Shown here piece after piece: positions 32,016 through 46,344 of a stretch of DNA of 64,000 nucleotides (the stretch's first letter is position 1; each line of letters opens with the position of its first letter). Position numbers and translations under genes: made by a program. The stretch lies in NCBI RefSeq assembly GCF_048771995.1, contig NC_133050.1:7116501-7180500 (forward strand), read 5' to 3'. The notes below the pieces were generated by a model. It was given only the letters and a program-made list of their open reading frames with translations, did not search any database and was not told the DNA's origin. Source of the DNA: Taeniopygia guttata (lineage: Eukaryota > Chordata > Aves > Passeriformes > Estrildidae).

Positions 32016-33955
32016 TCCCGAGTCCCAGCCCGGAGATTCCCGGTTCCCGGGGTCCCGGCCCGGCGCCCCCTCCCCCTCCCTCTCCTCTCCGCACTCCAAA
32101 CAAACCAGGAGCCGCTCGGCCGGGCAGATCCTGTTCCCTGTTAACCCTTTTCCCGCAGGTCCGGGGGTGCCGCTCCCGTTCCCCAAATCCGGAACCGCTC
32201 CCATCCCCCCTCCCCCACTGCCCTCGGCACCCCCCGCTTCCCTTTCCCGGCGCTTTTCAGGGATCGGGAGCAGCCCCCGCGTCCCCCTGGGGTTAAACTG
32301 CCCCTCCCCGACTCCCGGAGACCCTTCCCGTGGGATTTATGGAGAATTCAGCCGGGCACCCCCAAAGCACCGCGGGGCAGGGCGGGGGTGACTCCGTGCC
32401 TCAGTTTCCCTGCCCCAAAGGCAAGAATTCCTTCTCCCCACCGCGGAATATTCCCCCTTTTCCAACCCGCTGCCGGCAGAACCCCACATCCGCGGGGCTG
32501 AACCCCAAATCCAGGGGACTGCCCCCACATCCCCACCTCGCCCCGGTTCCAGACGGATCACACCCCTCGGACAATCCCAGCACGGCCGGATCCGGGCGGG
32601 ATTTCATCTCCTGGGAAAAAGCAGCATGGAACGAGTCAATCCCGCCTGGATCGGCACCTGCGGGCCCTCAGCACCCCCGGGGGAACAATTCCCACCTACC
32701 GGGAATATCCGGGAGCATGGAAAAGCTCCGGGAGCCTCAGCCGGGGTGTCCCGGAGCCTCCCCGCCGGCAGAAACTCCGGGAAAATCCCAAATTCCCCCC
32801 GGCCCGGAGCCCAGCTCGGCTGCGAATCCCTGCTGGGTATTCCTGGGGGTTTATCCCGCCGGGAATGGGTTTGTTTAAACAAACGGGTGGAACGGGGACC
32901 TTTGTGCGGGATTCGGGAGGTGCCAGGAGGTGACACCGCCCTGCCCGCTCCCGAAGCTTTTCCAGGGATTTCTTGGGGAAATCCCTACGCCAGGGTTATT
33001 TTATTTTTTTTTCCAGGGCAGGGAATGAGCCTTCTCCCAGGTTTTTGGGGTTAAATTTCGGCTCTGCATTTCCTGGTTCTGGCGGGTCCGCCCCGGAGAC
33101 CTCCCCGCGCGGTGCTTGTGTGCATAAACCTTTGGAATTAGGGTGGAATTTGGGAAGCTGGGGCTGAAATTCCTGAATGGAGACGGGAATGGGGCCTTTG
33201 AGTCCTTGCCAAGCCAAGCCGCGATTCCACGGCAGGACAAAAACTCCTTCCAAGGAGCCGTGACCCCAAAACGCCAGAAATATTCCAGGTGGAGTCAGTG
33301 ACCTCCGAGCTCTTTTCCAGCCTGAATCATTCCATGATTTCCGAGGCGATTCGGGAATTGGCTCCTCCTCCCCAGGGCGCCCTCGGGGGGTCTCATCCTG
33401 CCCCATCCCACAGCTCCACCTCCCGAAATCCGGGACCAACAACATTCCTGGCGCCAGGATTTGGGATACAACCGGGCCGACTCCTTTTCCCAACAAAACC
33501 GCCCTAAAGGCCAATCCCGCTGCTGGGAATGAGCCACCCTCGCCCTTTTTCCAGCTCTAAATCCCACGGGAGTGGCAGCAGGAGCCGGATCCCGGCGGGA
33601 TCATCCTTACCCCTCATCCCGGTGAGGAGATCCCGGTACTCGGATCCTCCCGGCACCTCGAGGGGCGGGAGCCGGGGGTGAGGAATTCCAGCCCCGGGAC
33701 AAAGGGACACTGTTCCCTCGGGATCTCCGGCCACCAACACGGAATTCTTGGCTGTGGGCTGACCGGAGACACCAAATATTGGAGTTTTTTTTTTTTTTTG
33801 GGGGGGGGGGTTATCTCCAAACATTCGCGTCCAAATATCGGAATTTGGAGGCAGCAAAATGCAGTTTTTATTTGCCGTGGAATATCCGGAATTCCCGCAG
33901 CGTCACACGGAGGGAAATCCATGTTCGGCATCGCAGCAGCTCCGGAGGGAGGAAA
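32016..33955. other. Gene-free interval between ARHGEF2 and CTSS
   Basis: No exon, RNA gene or intact transposon is supported here. The sequence is moderately GC-rich and unique. It contains one copy of the recurring GTGCCTCAGTTTCCC motif at 32395-32411 and a possible short CR1 tail at 33312-33345 (TTCCAGCCTGAATCATTCCA). Confidence 0.6.
33867..33872 (-). terminator. CTSS: Candidate distal CTSS poly(A) signal
   Basis: AATAAA on the minus strand, about 1.1 kb past the CTSS stop codon. If used, the 3'UTR would include the GATCCCAGT minisatellite. Confidence 0.3.
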
Positions 33956-33956
33956 C

Positions 33957-34735
33957 CACGATCCCAGTGATCCCAGTACCCGATCCCAATGATCCCAGTA
34001 CCCGATCCAAATGATCCCAGTACCCGATCCCAATGATCCCAGTATCTGATCCCAATGATCCCAGTGATCCCAGTACCCGATCCCAATGATCCCAGTACCT
34101 GATCCCAGTGATTCCTGTGGTCCCTGTGATCCCAATGATCCCAATGATCTCAGTGATCCCAGTACCTGATCCCAATTATTCCTGTGGTCCCTGTGATCCC
34201 AATGATCCCAGTACCTGATCCCAATGATCCCAATGATCCCAGTGATCCCAGTGATCCCAGTACCTGATCCAAATTATCCATGTGATCCCAATGATCCCTG
34301 TGATCCCAATTATCCCGGTACCCGATCCAAATGATCCCTGTGGTCCTGGCACCCGATCCCTGTGATCCCAATGATCCCTGTGATCCTGGTACCCGATCCA
34401 AATGATCCCTGTGGTCCTGGCACCCCATCCCAATGATCCCAGTGATCCCAGTAATCCCAGTGATCCCAGTACCCAATCTAAATGATCCCAGTGACCCCTG
34501 TGATCCCAGTGATCCCTGTGATCGTGGTACCCAATCCCAATGATCCCTGTGGTCCTGGCACCTGATCCCAATGATCCTGGCGGTCCCCAGTGATCCCAGT
34601 ATCCGATCCCTGTGATCCCTGTGATCCTGGCGCCTGATCCCAACGATCCCTGTGATCCCAGTATCCAATCCCTGTGATCCCTGTGATCCTGGCGCCTGAT
34701 CCCAACGATCCCTGCGATCCCAGTACCTGATCCCT
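33957..34735. repeat. GATCCCAGTGATCCCAAT minisatellite downstream of CTSS
   Basis: About 780 bp of 9-bp steps (GATCCCAGT, GATCCCAAT, GATCCCTGT) with periodic ACCCGATCC units. Confidence 0.9.
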
Positions 34736-34966
34736 ATGGCCAATCCCTGCAGGAATCGCCATTCTACTCCCAAAGCCCCAAATTTCCCCTCCCCAAAAAA
34801 GCATCCCCTGGATGCCTGTCAGCGGCATTCCCCCTTCCCATGGCCCGGATCCCTCCCAGCCCACGGATCCGACCGGCCCACGGTGCTGGGGAGCGGTGCC
34901 GGAGGAGGAGGGATCCCCGCTGGGACGGGATCCGTGGAAATCCGGGGCTGGGGACGGTGTTTGTGG

Positions 34967-38422
<3,456 letters not shown>

Positions 38423-38981
38423 CCCGGGATTCGGAGCCGGGATTGACCCCTCGGTGACAAATCCGGTCTGGGCAGGGAGGTGGCAACACCTGGGTGACCT
38501 GGTGATGCCACCGGCCCGCCCGGACACGCACCCCAAAATTCCCTGCAGGGGAGAATCCGGGAGCCAGCCCCGTGTCCGTGTCCGTGGAACAGGCCGGGAC
38601 ACATCTGAGCCACCCCAGCACCTCTGGGACAAATCCACGCCCCAAAATCCCCGAATTCCCTGGTTTTATCCAACAGCCGCCCCCCAGGAGCGACAATCCC
38701 ACAGTCCAGGCAGAGCCCCGGGATAAAACAGACCCCAAATCCCCCATAAATCTGCTTGTCCCGGAGTTTTACTTCCTCAAAGTGCTCCTGGGGCGGGGAT
38801 TAAACATCCCAGGCTCCCAAATTACCTCCAGAAGGGCCCCGGGGTGACCCCGAGCTCCAGCGGGGCCGGGCAGGGGGATCGGGGCGGGGATCCGGAGCCT
38901 TCCCGGGCAGGAATTCCGGGATTTGGGGCGCTGGCAGCGGCGCCGCGGGCAGAAATCACGAACCAGGAAATGAGGGAGCGA

Positions 38982-39012
38982 GGAACCGAAACCCCGATTT
39001 CGATTTCGCTTT
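38982..39012 (-). promoter_or_regulatory. CTSS: Ets-IRF composite element and ISRE upstream of CTSS
   Basis: GGAACCGAAA at 38982-38991 fits the Ets-IRF composite site GGAANNGAAA bound by PU.1 with IRF4 or IRF8. At 38998-39012 the minus strand reads AAAGCGAAATCGAAA, which contains GAAANNGAAA, the interferon-stimulated response core. They lie about 560-590 bp upstream of the CTSS start codon, in the gap before RPS27. Mammalian CTSS is known to be interferon- and antigen-presenting-cell-regulated. Site function here is an inference from motif and position. Confidence 0.5.
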
Positions 39013-39461
39013 AAATCCGAGGGGCCAGCGGGGCTGGGACGGGGCTCGTCCTTCCAGCGCCCCCAAAATCTCGGGAGAGGCTCCCACCAGAGCCTGGGGA
39101 TGGATTTTGGGAGCTCTGGGTGGGAACAGGGAGAGCTGAGCCCCCCCAGTTCACCCCAGCCCCAGATCTGGGGAGAACATCCCGGTGGGAACAGGATCCA
39201 CATTAGGATCAGAGCGCAGATATTCCCAGTTCTCCCAGTTAAACCACAGACAGAAGAGGTTTATTCACGTGGAATTCCCAGCTGGAGCATCCCAGGGGTC
39301 TCCAGGAGGACAGGGAGGAGATTCGTCCCACCCAGGGTGGTGGTGGTGGCACCACCAGCTCGTGGATTCTCAACCCTCCCAGGGAAGGAATTCCCTCCCC
39401 ACGCCCCCAAACCCCGCAGCCAAGAACCACAACCGACCCATTCTGGGTGTTTTATCCAAAA

Positions 39462-39467
39462 TTTATT
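39462..39467 (-). terminator. RPS27: RPS27 poly(A) signal AATAAA
   Basis: AATAAA on the minus strand lies 70-75 bases past the RPS27 stop codon, the short 3'UTR expected of a ribosomal protein mRNA. Confidence 0.85.
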
Positions 39468-39536
39468 GGTGGGAAGCGGAGGGGGCTACAGGGACCGGGC
39501 GGAATTCCCGTCTGTCTCCGTGGCATCCCGGCTGGC

Positions 39537-40669
<1,133 letters not shown>

Positions 40670-40691
40670 GGCGGCGGCGGCGTGAGGGGCC

Positions 40692-40699
40692 GGAAAGGG
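40692..40699 (-). promoter_or_regulatory. RPS27: 5'TOP-like RPS27 transcription start
   Basis: CCCTTTCC on the minus strand begins about 30 bases before the ATG and fits a 5' terminal oligopyrimidine tract followed by GG, as in human RPS27. It predicts mTOR-dependent translation. The exact cap site is inferred. Confidence 0.6.
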
Positions 40700-41175
40700 A
40701 CGGGCTCAGCCCCGCGCCGCCATTTCCGCCGCGGGGCGGCGCCAGGGCCGGAACAGGGGCAGGGCCGGGTGGCACTGCGGCGCGCTGGGGACGCCATGTT
40801 GGGAGGGTCGATCACTGACCGCGTTTGGGACTGTGATTAAAGTTTGTCACTTGGGGAAGGCGCCGCTCATTGCGGCCATTTGGGGCGGCGGCTTCAGCTG
40901 TTGGAATTTAGGAAGGGGCCTCATGGCGGTTTGTGTTTCCGTCATTGTGGGAAGGTCCCTGTGTTGCCGCCATCTTGGGAAGGCCGCCTGAGCTGCCGCT
41001 CGCGCCATTTTGGGGGTGGCACCGCTCATTCGTGACGTCAGGCTGCCGTGGGGTGACGTCACCGGGGCGTGGCGTCACGGCGGGGGGCGGGGCCGCAGCC
41101 AGGCCCCGCCCGGGGGGGGCCGGTCCGGTCCCGGTCCCGGTCCCGGTCCCGGTGGCGGCGGGCGGTGGCGGGGCC
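40700..41175. promoter_or_regulatory. RPS27/RAB13 bidirectional promoter
   Basis: About 480 bp separate the two start regions. It contains CCGCCATCTTGG at 40967-40978 (YY1-type, another in RPS27 intron 1 near 40488) and further GCCATTTTG/GCCATTTGG sites. It also holds two perfect cAMP-response palindromes TGACGTCA at 41033-41040 and 41054-41061, 21 bp apart and about 120-140 bp before the RAB13 ATG. Confidence 0.6.
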
Positions 41176-43340
41176 ATGGCCAAGGCCTACGACCACCTCT
41201 TCAAGCTGCTGCTGATCGGGGACAGCGGCGTGGGCAAGACGTGCCTCGTCATCCGCTTCGCCGAGGACAACTTCAGCAGCACCTACATCTCCACCATCGG
41301 TCAGTGGGACCCCCCGGGACCCCCCCGGGACCCCCCAAACCGGGACTCCCCAGACCGGGACCCACCGGGATTCACCGGGACCCTCCCAAACCGGGACCCC
41401 CCAAACCGGGACTCACTCCCCAAACCGGGACCCACCGGGATTCACCGGGACCCCCCAAACCGGGACTCACTCCCCAAACCGGGATTCACCGGGACCCCCC
41501 AAACCGGGACTGACCGGGATTGTCCGGGACCCCCGCACTGGGATTCCCATCCTGGGACTCCTCCGGGATCCCCCAAACAGGGACCCACCGGGATTCACCG
41601 GGACCCCCCCAAACCGGGACTCCCCAAACCCGGACTCCCCAAACCGGGACCCACCGGGATTCACCGGGACCCCTCAAACCGGGACCGACCGGGATTGTCC
41701 GGGACCCCCCCAACCTGAGACCCCCTTCCCCCCCGAGACCCTCCCCAGCTGGGAACCTCCGGGATTCACCGGGACCTCCCAACGGGACCCACCGGGAGTG
41801 TCCGGGACCCCCACGCTGGGATTCCCACCCTGGGACCCACCGGGACCCCCATCCCGGGACCGACCCGAGCCCCCACCGGGACCCCGGTTCTTGCCAGGAA
41901 CTTTCAGCCCGGAACGCTCCGGGATTCCCCTCCCGGATTTTGGCCCTTTCCTTTCCCGGGGAGCCAGATGGTTACTGGGAGCCGGAATGCCGGCACTGGG
42001 AGCACTGGGGATACTGGGGATACTGGGGGAACTGGGAGCACTGGGAGCGGTTCTGCTCCTCCACTCCCAGTGCCTCTCTCCCTTTCCCCAGGGATCGACT
42101 TCAAGATCCGCACTGTGGACATCGATGGGAAGAAGATCAAGCTGCAGGTCTGGTGAGTTGGTTGGGGAGGGGGGGCGTGGGTGAGACCCCCGAATTTCCC
42201 CCAAAATCCCCAAACCCGCCCCGTTTCCGCAGGGACACGGCGGGACAGGAGCGCTTCAAAACCATCACCACGGCCTATTACCGCGGAGCCGTGGTACGGG
42301 CAGGGGGCTGCAGCCCGGGGGGGCTCCAGGGGCGGGGACCCCACCCCAAAACCGCGGGTAAGGGGTCCCGACCCCCCCCTGACCCCCGATCCCCCCAGGG
42401 CATCGTGCTGGTGTACGACATCACGGACGAGAAATCCTTCGAGAACATCCAGAACTGGATGAAAAGCATCAAGGAGGTGGGTGGGGGGACTCCGGGGGTC
42501 GCGTGTGGGGTGGGGGGGGGTCGCGGGGGTCCTGCCCGTGTTTTTTCTTCCCTCTCCCCCCTCCCCAGAACGCCTCGGCCGGGGTCGAGCGGCTCCTCCT
42601 GGGCAACAAGTGCGACATGGAGGGGAGGCGGAAAGTGCAGCGGGAGGCGGCCGAGAAGGTGGGCAGGGGTTTGGGGGGATCTGGGGGGATCCGTGGGGCT
42701 GGGACTCGGGGGGCTCCGTGGGGCAGGAGGGTCTGGGGGTAGCTGTGGGGCTGGGGGGCTCTGGGGACACTCTGGAGGGGTCTGTGGGGCTGGGACTGGG
42801 GGGGTTCTATGGGAAGGGGGGGTCACAGGTGGGTTGGGGGGAGTTAGTGGGATTTGGGGGGGATCACAGGAGGGTTTAGTGGGATTTGGGGGGTCGCAGG
42901 GGGCTGGAGGGGCTGCGTGGGGATCACAGGGGGGTCGTGGTCGCTCAGCTGGCGAAGGAACACGGGATTCGCTTCTTCGAGACCAGCGCAAAGTCCAGCG
43001 AGAACGTGGAGGAGGTGAGGGGGGTCCCGGGCCGGGGGGGCTGCACCCCCAATTTGGCGGGACAGGGGGTCCCTCCCTCCTCCCGGGGGGTCCCCGGGCG
43101 CTGCCCCGAGTTGAGCAGCCCCTGTCCCCCCAGGCCTTCCGCACGCTGGCTCGGGACATCCTGCACAAATCCTTCCGGAAAGGCGTGAGTGGGGCCGGGA
43201 TTTGGGGGGTGGGGGCCAGGCCGGGGACCCCCTGCGCCCACTGACCCCCCCTCTGTTCGCAGCCCCCCGGCAGCAGCAGCAGGGCCCCGCTGGAGCCCGG
43301 CCCCCCCTGGAAGGCCGGCGGGAGATGCTCCCTGGGGTAG
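41176..43340 (+). CDS. RAB13: RAB13, tight-junction Rab GTPase
   Basis: Eight coding exons, 202 aa (human 203): 41176-41299, 42092-42152, 42233-42293, 42399-42476, 42569-42658, 42949-43014, 43134-43184, 43263-43340. The first codons [20 protein letters not shown] are Rab13/Rab8-like. P-loop GDSGVGKT, switch [10 protein letters not shown], guanine motifs NKCDM and ETSAK are intact. The C-terminus CSLG is a CAAX-type prenylation signal, as in human RAB13, which distinguishes it from the Rab8 CVLL/CSLL ends. In mammals RAB13 carries cargo to tight junctions and its mRNA localises to protrusions. The hypervariable tail before CSLG is Pro/Ser/Gly-rich and unlike the mammalian Asn/Lys-rich tail. 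Confidence 0.96.
41310..41830. repeat. CCGGGACCCACCGGGATTCA repeat, RAB13 intron 1
   Basis: Units mixing AAACCGGGA, CCCACCGGGATTCACCGGG and CCCCCC fill most of intron 1. Confidence 0.85.
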
Positions 43341-43446
43341 AGGCTCGGGAGCTCCCCGGGACCCCCGGGGCAGCGCAGGCGCCTCTCCCGAGGGATCTGG
43401 GGGGGAGTTCGGGGGGATTTGGGGCTGCCCCCCTCTCTCCTTGTGC

Positions 43447-43452
43447 CATAAA
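43447..43452 (+). terminator. RAB13: RAB13 candidate poly(A) signal (CATAAA)
   Basis: The variant hexamer CATAAA lies 107 bases after the stop codon; no AATAAA is present before the following repeat array. Confidence 0.5.
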
Positions 43453-43509
43453 GCCCCGCTGTGCCTTGTCCCGCCTCTGGAGTCTGTGTGACGGGGATTG
43501 GCAGGGGAT

Positions 43510-44097
43510 GGAACGGGGTCGGGACCGGGACCGGGACCGGGACCGGGACCGGGATGGGAATTGGGATCGGGACCGGGATTGGGATAGGGATTGCGATCGG
43601 GACCGGGATCGGAGTCGGGACCGGGACCGGGACTGGGATGGGAATTGTGGTCGGGACTGGGACCGGGACCGGGACTGGGATGGGGATTGCGATCGGGACC
43701 GGGATCAGAGTCGGGACCGGGACCGGGACTGGGATGGGGATTGCGATCGGGACCGGGATCAGAGTCGGGACCGGGACCGGGACCGGGATCGAGACCGGGG
43801 CTGGGATGGGGATTGCGATCGGGACCGGGATTGCAATCGAAACCGGGATCAGAGTCGTGATCGGGACCGGGGTCGGAGTCGGGACCGGGATCGGAGTCGG
43901 GACCGGGACCGGGACCGGGACCGGGACTGGGATGGGGATTGCGATCGGGACCGAGATTGGAGTCGGGACCGGGATTGCAATCGAAACCGGGATCAGAGTC
44001 GTGATCGGGATCGGGATTGGAGTCGGGATCGGGACCGGGACTGGGATGGGGATTGCGATCGGGACCGGGATGGGAGTCGGGACCGGGACCGGGACGA
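43510..44097. repeat. GGGACCGGGATC minisatellite between RAB13 and JTB
   Basis: Six-base steps (GGGACC, GGGATC, GGGATT, GGAGTC) run for about 590 bp without a gap, with longer blocks that repeat TGGGATGGGGATTGCGATC. Confidence 0.9.
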
Positions 44098-44116
44098 GCG
44101 GCGGCGAGGCCGCGCC

Positions 44117-44400
44117 CAAGCCACGCCCATCACAAAAGCCACGCCCATCTCGTGCATATCCCCGCCCCTCATTAAATCGAACAGCCCCGGTTATGGGCAA
44201 ACCACGCCCCTTTATGGCCTTCGAGCCACGCCCCTCGCTCCCATTGGCTGAGCCCGGCGCCCCCGCCAGGCCCCGCCCCTCTCCCGGCACTTCCAACATG
44301 GCCGCGCCGCGGTGGCGGCGGGGCCGGGCCCGGTAGTTCCCGGTGGTTCCCGGAGGATCCCGCGGGCTCCCGGGGCTTTCCGGCGGATCCCGGCGCCCCG
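44117..44400 (+). promoter_or_regulatory. JTB: JTB promoter
   Basis: Four CCACGCCC boxes (near 44121, 44139, 44201 and 44226) precede an inverted CCAAT box (CCCATTGGCTG near 44240) and a CTTCCAACATGGCCGC element near 44290 (Ets plus YY1-like). JTB translation starts at 44401. The layout is that of a TATA-less housekeeping promoter. Confidence 0.55.
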
Positions 44401-45865
44401 ATGGGGCCCGACGGCCTCACGGTGCTGCTGGCGGTGCTGAGCGCGGTGCCGGGCGGGCTGCGGTGAGCGGGGACCGGGGGAGACCGGGGGGTGTGAGGGG
44501 CGGGCCCGGTGCGGGCCCTCACGGCAGCGCCTGTGTGCCCACAGCCCGGCGGCGGCGGCGGCGGCGGCGGCGAGCGAGGAGCGGCCCGGTGAGCAGGGCC
44601 GGGCCGGCGTCTGGGACGGTCTGGGGGGCTCGGTCCGGTCCCGGTGGGTTCGGTCCGGTCCCGGGGGGTTCGGTCCGGTCCCGGGGGGCTCGGTCCGCTC
44701 CCGACGTTCGGACCGGGGTGTGAGGGGCTCGGACCGGTCCCGGGGGCTCGGATCGCTCCCGGGGGGCTCGTACCGGGGTAGAACCGTGTCTGGGAGGCTC
44801 AGCCGGAGGGGTCTGTCCGGGAGCGGGGTCTTGGTCCGGGGCTGGGGCTCTGCCCGGTACCGGGGCGCTCCCCGCCGGCTCTCCGGTAACGCGATCTCCC
44901 TCCCCGCAGCGAGCCCCGCGGTGGCCACGCCGTGCTGGCGAGTGGAGCAGTTCGTGGTTGCCCAGGAGTGCACGCGGTGCTCCGGCTTCGAGATGGTGAG
45001 TGCGGGTCCCCGGGATGGCCGCGGGGGTTGGGGTCCCCCCCTGGCCCGGGGGTCTCTCCCCGACCGACCGCTCCGTTCCCGGTTGGCAGAAGACGATCCC
45101 GGCCTGCGGCCCCACCGGCTTCATCGAGAAGATCAACTGCGCCTCGTCCCACCGGGATGAGTACAAGAGGTGGGGTCGGGAACTCCTCTGGGATTGGGAC
45201 TAGGAATTCCCGGTGGATTAGAGCTGGGAATTCCTGTGGGATCAGGGCCGGGAATTCCTCTGGGATTGGGACTGGGAACTCCCAGGGCATTGGGACTGGG
45301 AATTCCTAGGGGATTGGGACTGGGAATTCCTGGGGAATTGTGGCAGGGAATTCTTGGGACATCAAGTCTGGGAAGTCCTCTGGGATTGGCTTTGGGAATT
45401 CCTGGGAGATTTGAGCTGGGAATTCCTGTGGGATCGGGGCTGGTCACTCCCAGGGGATCAGGACTGGGAATTCCAGGGGGATCAGAGCTGGGAACTTCTG
45501 TGGGATGGGGTTTGGGAACTTCTGTGGGATGGGGTTTGGGAATTGCTGTGGGATGGGGTTTGGGAATTGCTGTGGGATCGGGGCTGGGAATTGCTGTGGG
45601 ATTGGGGTTTGGGAGCTCTGTGGGATCAGGGCTGGGAATTCCCGGGGGATGTGGCCGGGAATTCCCGGGATATGTGGCCGGAATTCCCGGTGACCGGGCG
45701 TCCCGCAGCTGCCGCTCGGCCGCGCTGGAGGCGCAGCGCTTCTGGCGCTTCGTGGGCTCGGCTCTGGCGGTGGCGGCGGCGGCGGCGGCGCTCGTGGTGC
45801 TGCGGCAGCGCGTGCTGGACCGGCGGGCGCTGGAGAAGGTCCGCAAGCAGATCGAGTCCATTTAG
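44401..45865 (+). CDS. JTB: JTB, jumping translocation breakpoint protein
   Basis: Five coding exons, 142 aa (human 146): 44401-44462, 44545-44588, 44910-44995, 45090-45169, 45709-45865. A signal peptide (MGPDGLTVLLAVLSAVPGG) is followed by an alanine run, then the cysteine-rich domain (PCWRVEQFVVAQECTRCSGF, then TIPACGPTGFIEKINC). One transmembrane helix (FVGSALAVAAAAAALVVL) and the near-invariant tail LEKVRKQIESI complete it. JTB is a small type I membrane protein linked to mitochondria, cytokinesis and transformation in mammals; its mechanism is unclear. It is tail-to-tail with CREB3L4. Confidence 0.95.
45175..45660. repeat. GGGATTGGGACTGGGAATTCC repeat, JTB intron 4
   Basis: About nineteen units of roughly 25 bp, each ending GGGAATTCC or similar, fill the intron before the transmembrane exon. 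Confidence 0.88.
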
Positions 45866-46015
45866 CCAGAACCGGGAATTCCGGGGGAGAGGAGGAGCAG
45901 CTCTGCCTCACTGCCCTGGAGCGCTGCTGGGATCCGCCTGGGGAGAGCGTCCCGGGGATCCCCTGGCGGGATGGGGGATCAGTCCTGGTCACTGCTCCGA
46001 GTGACGCTGGGCTCG

Positions 46016-46215
46016 TTCCTTTTGGGGGATCCCCGTCCCCCCAGCACTGGGATCTGCCCCAGGAGAGGGGTATGGAATAAATCCTGGTCGTGGTTCCCGG
46101 GGTGGTGCTGTGTTTGTTTGCTGGGGGATCCCTGCTGCCTCCAGCGTGGGATCTACCCCGGGAGCATGCTGAGAATCCCCAGCCCAGAGTGGGATGTGGA
46201 ATAAATCCTGATCCG
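46016..46215 (+). terminator. JTB: JTB 3' end with duplicated poly(A) signals
   Basis: TGGAATAAATCCTG occurs with AATAAA at 46076-46081 and again at 46200-46205. The sequence before each (GGGGGATCC, then GGGATCT and CCCCAGGAG/CCCCGGGAG) is also related, so the terminal region looks tandemly duplicated. Confidence 0.65.
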
Positions 46216-46344
46216 TGTGGCTGCAGCAGCACTGGAATGTTTGCTTTTTGGGGGGTTCCCCCATTCCCGACCCCCCGGCATTCCATGGGGTGCAAACAGA
46301 GTGTGGGATTATTCTGGAGCGTTCCCCGTCCTGAGGCCTCCCGG

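Noticed and set aside
33957-34735. Regularly spaced repeats that could suggest a CRISPR-like array
   Set aside because: Units are contiguous tandem repeats without unique spacers, and the sequence is from a vertebrate.
45171-45861. Minus-strand Pro/Asn-rich frames over the JTB gene
   Set aside because: They are antisense to the JTB intron repeat and last exon. The plus-strand JTB frame carries the conserved sequence.
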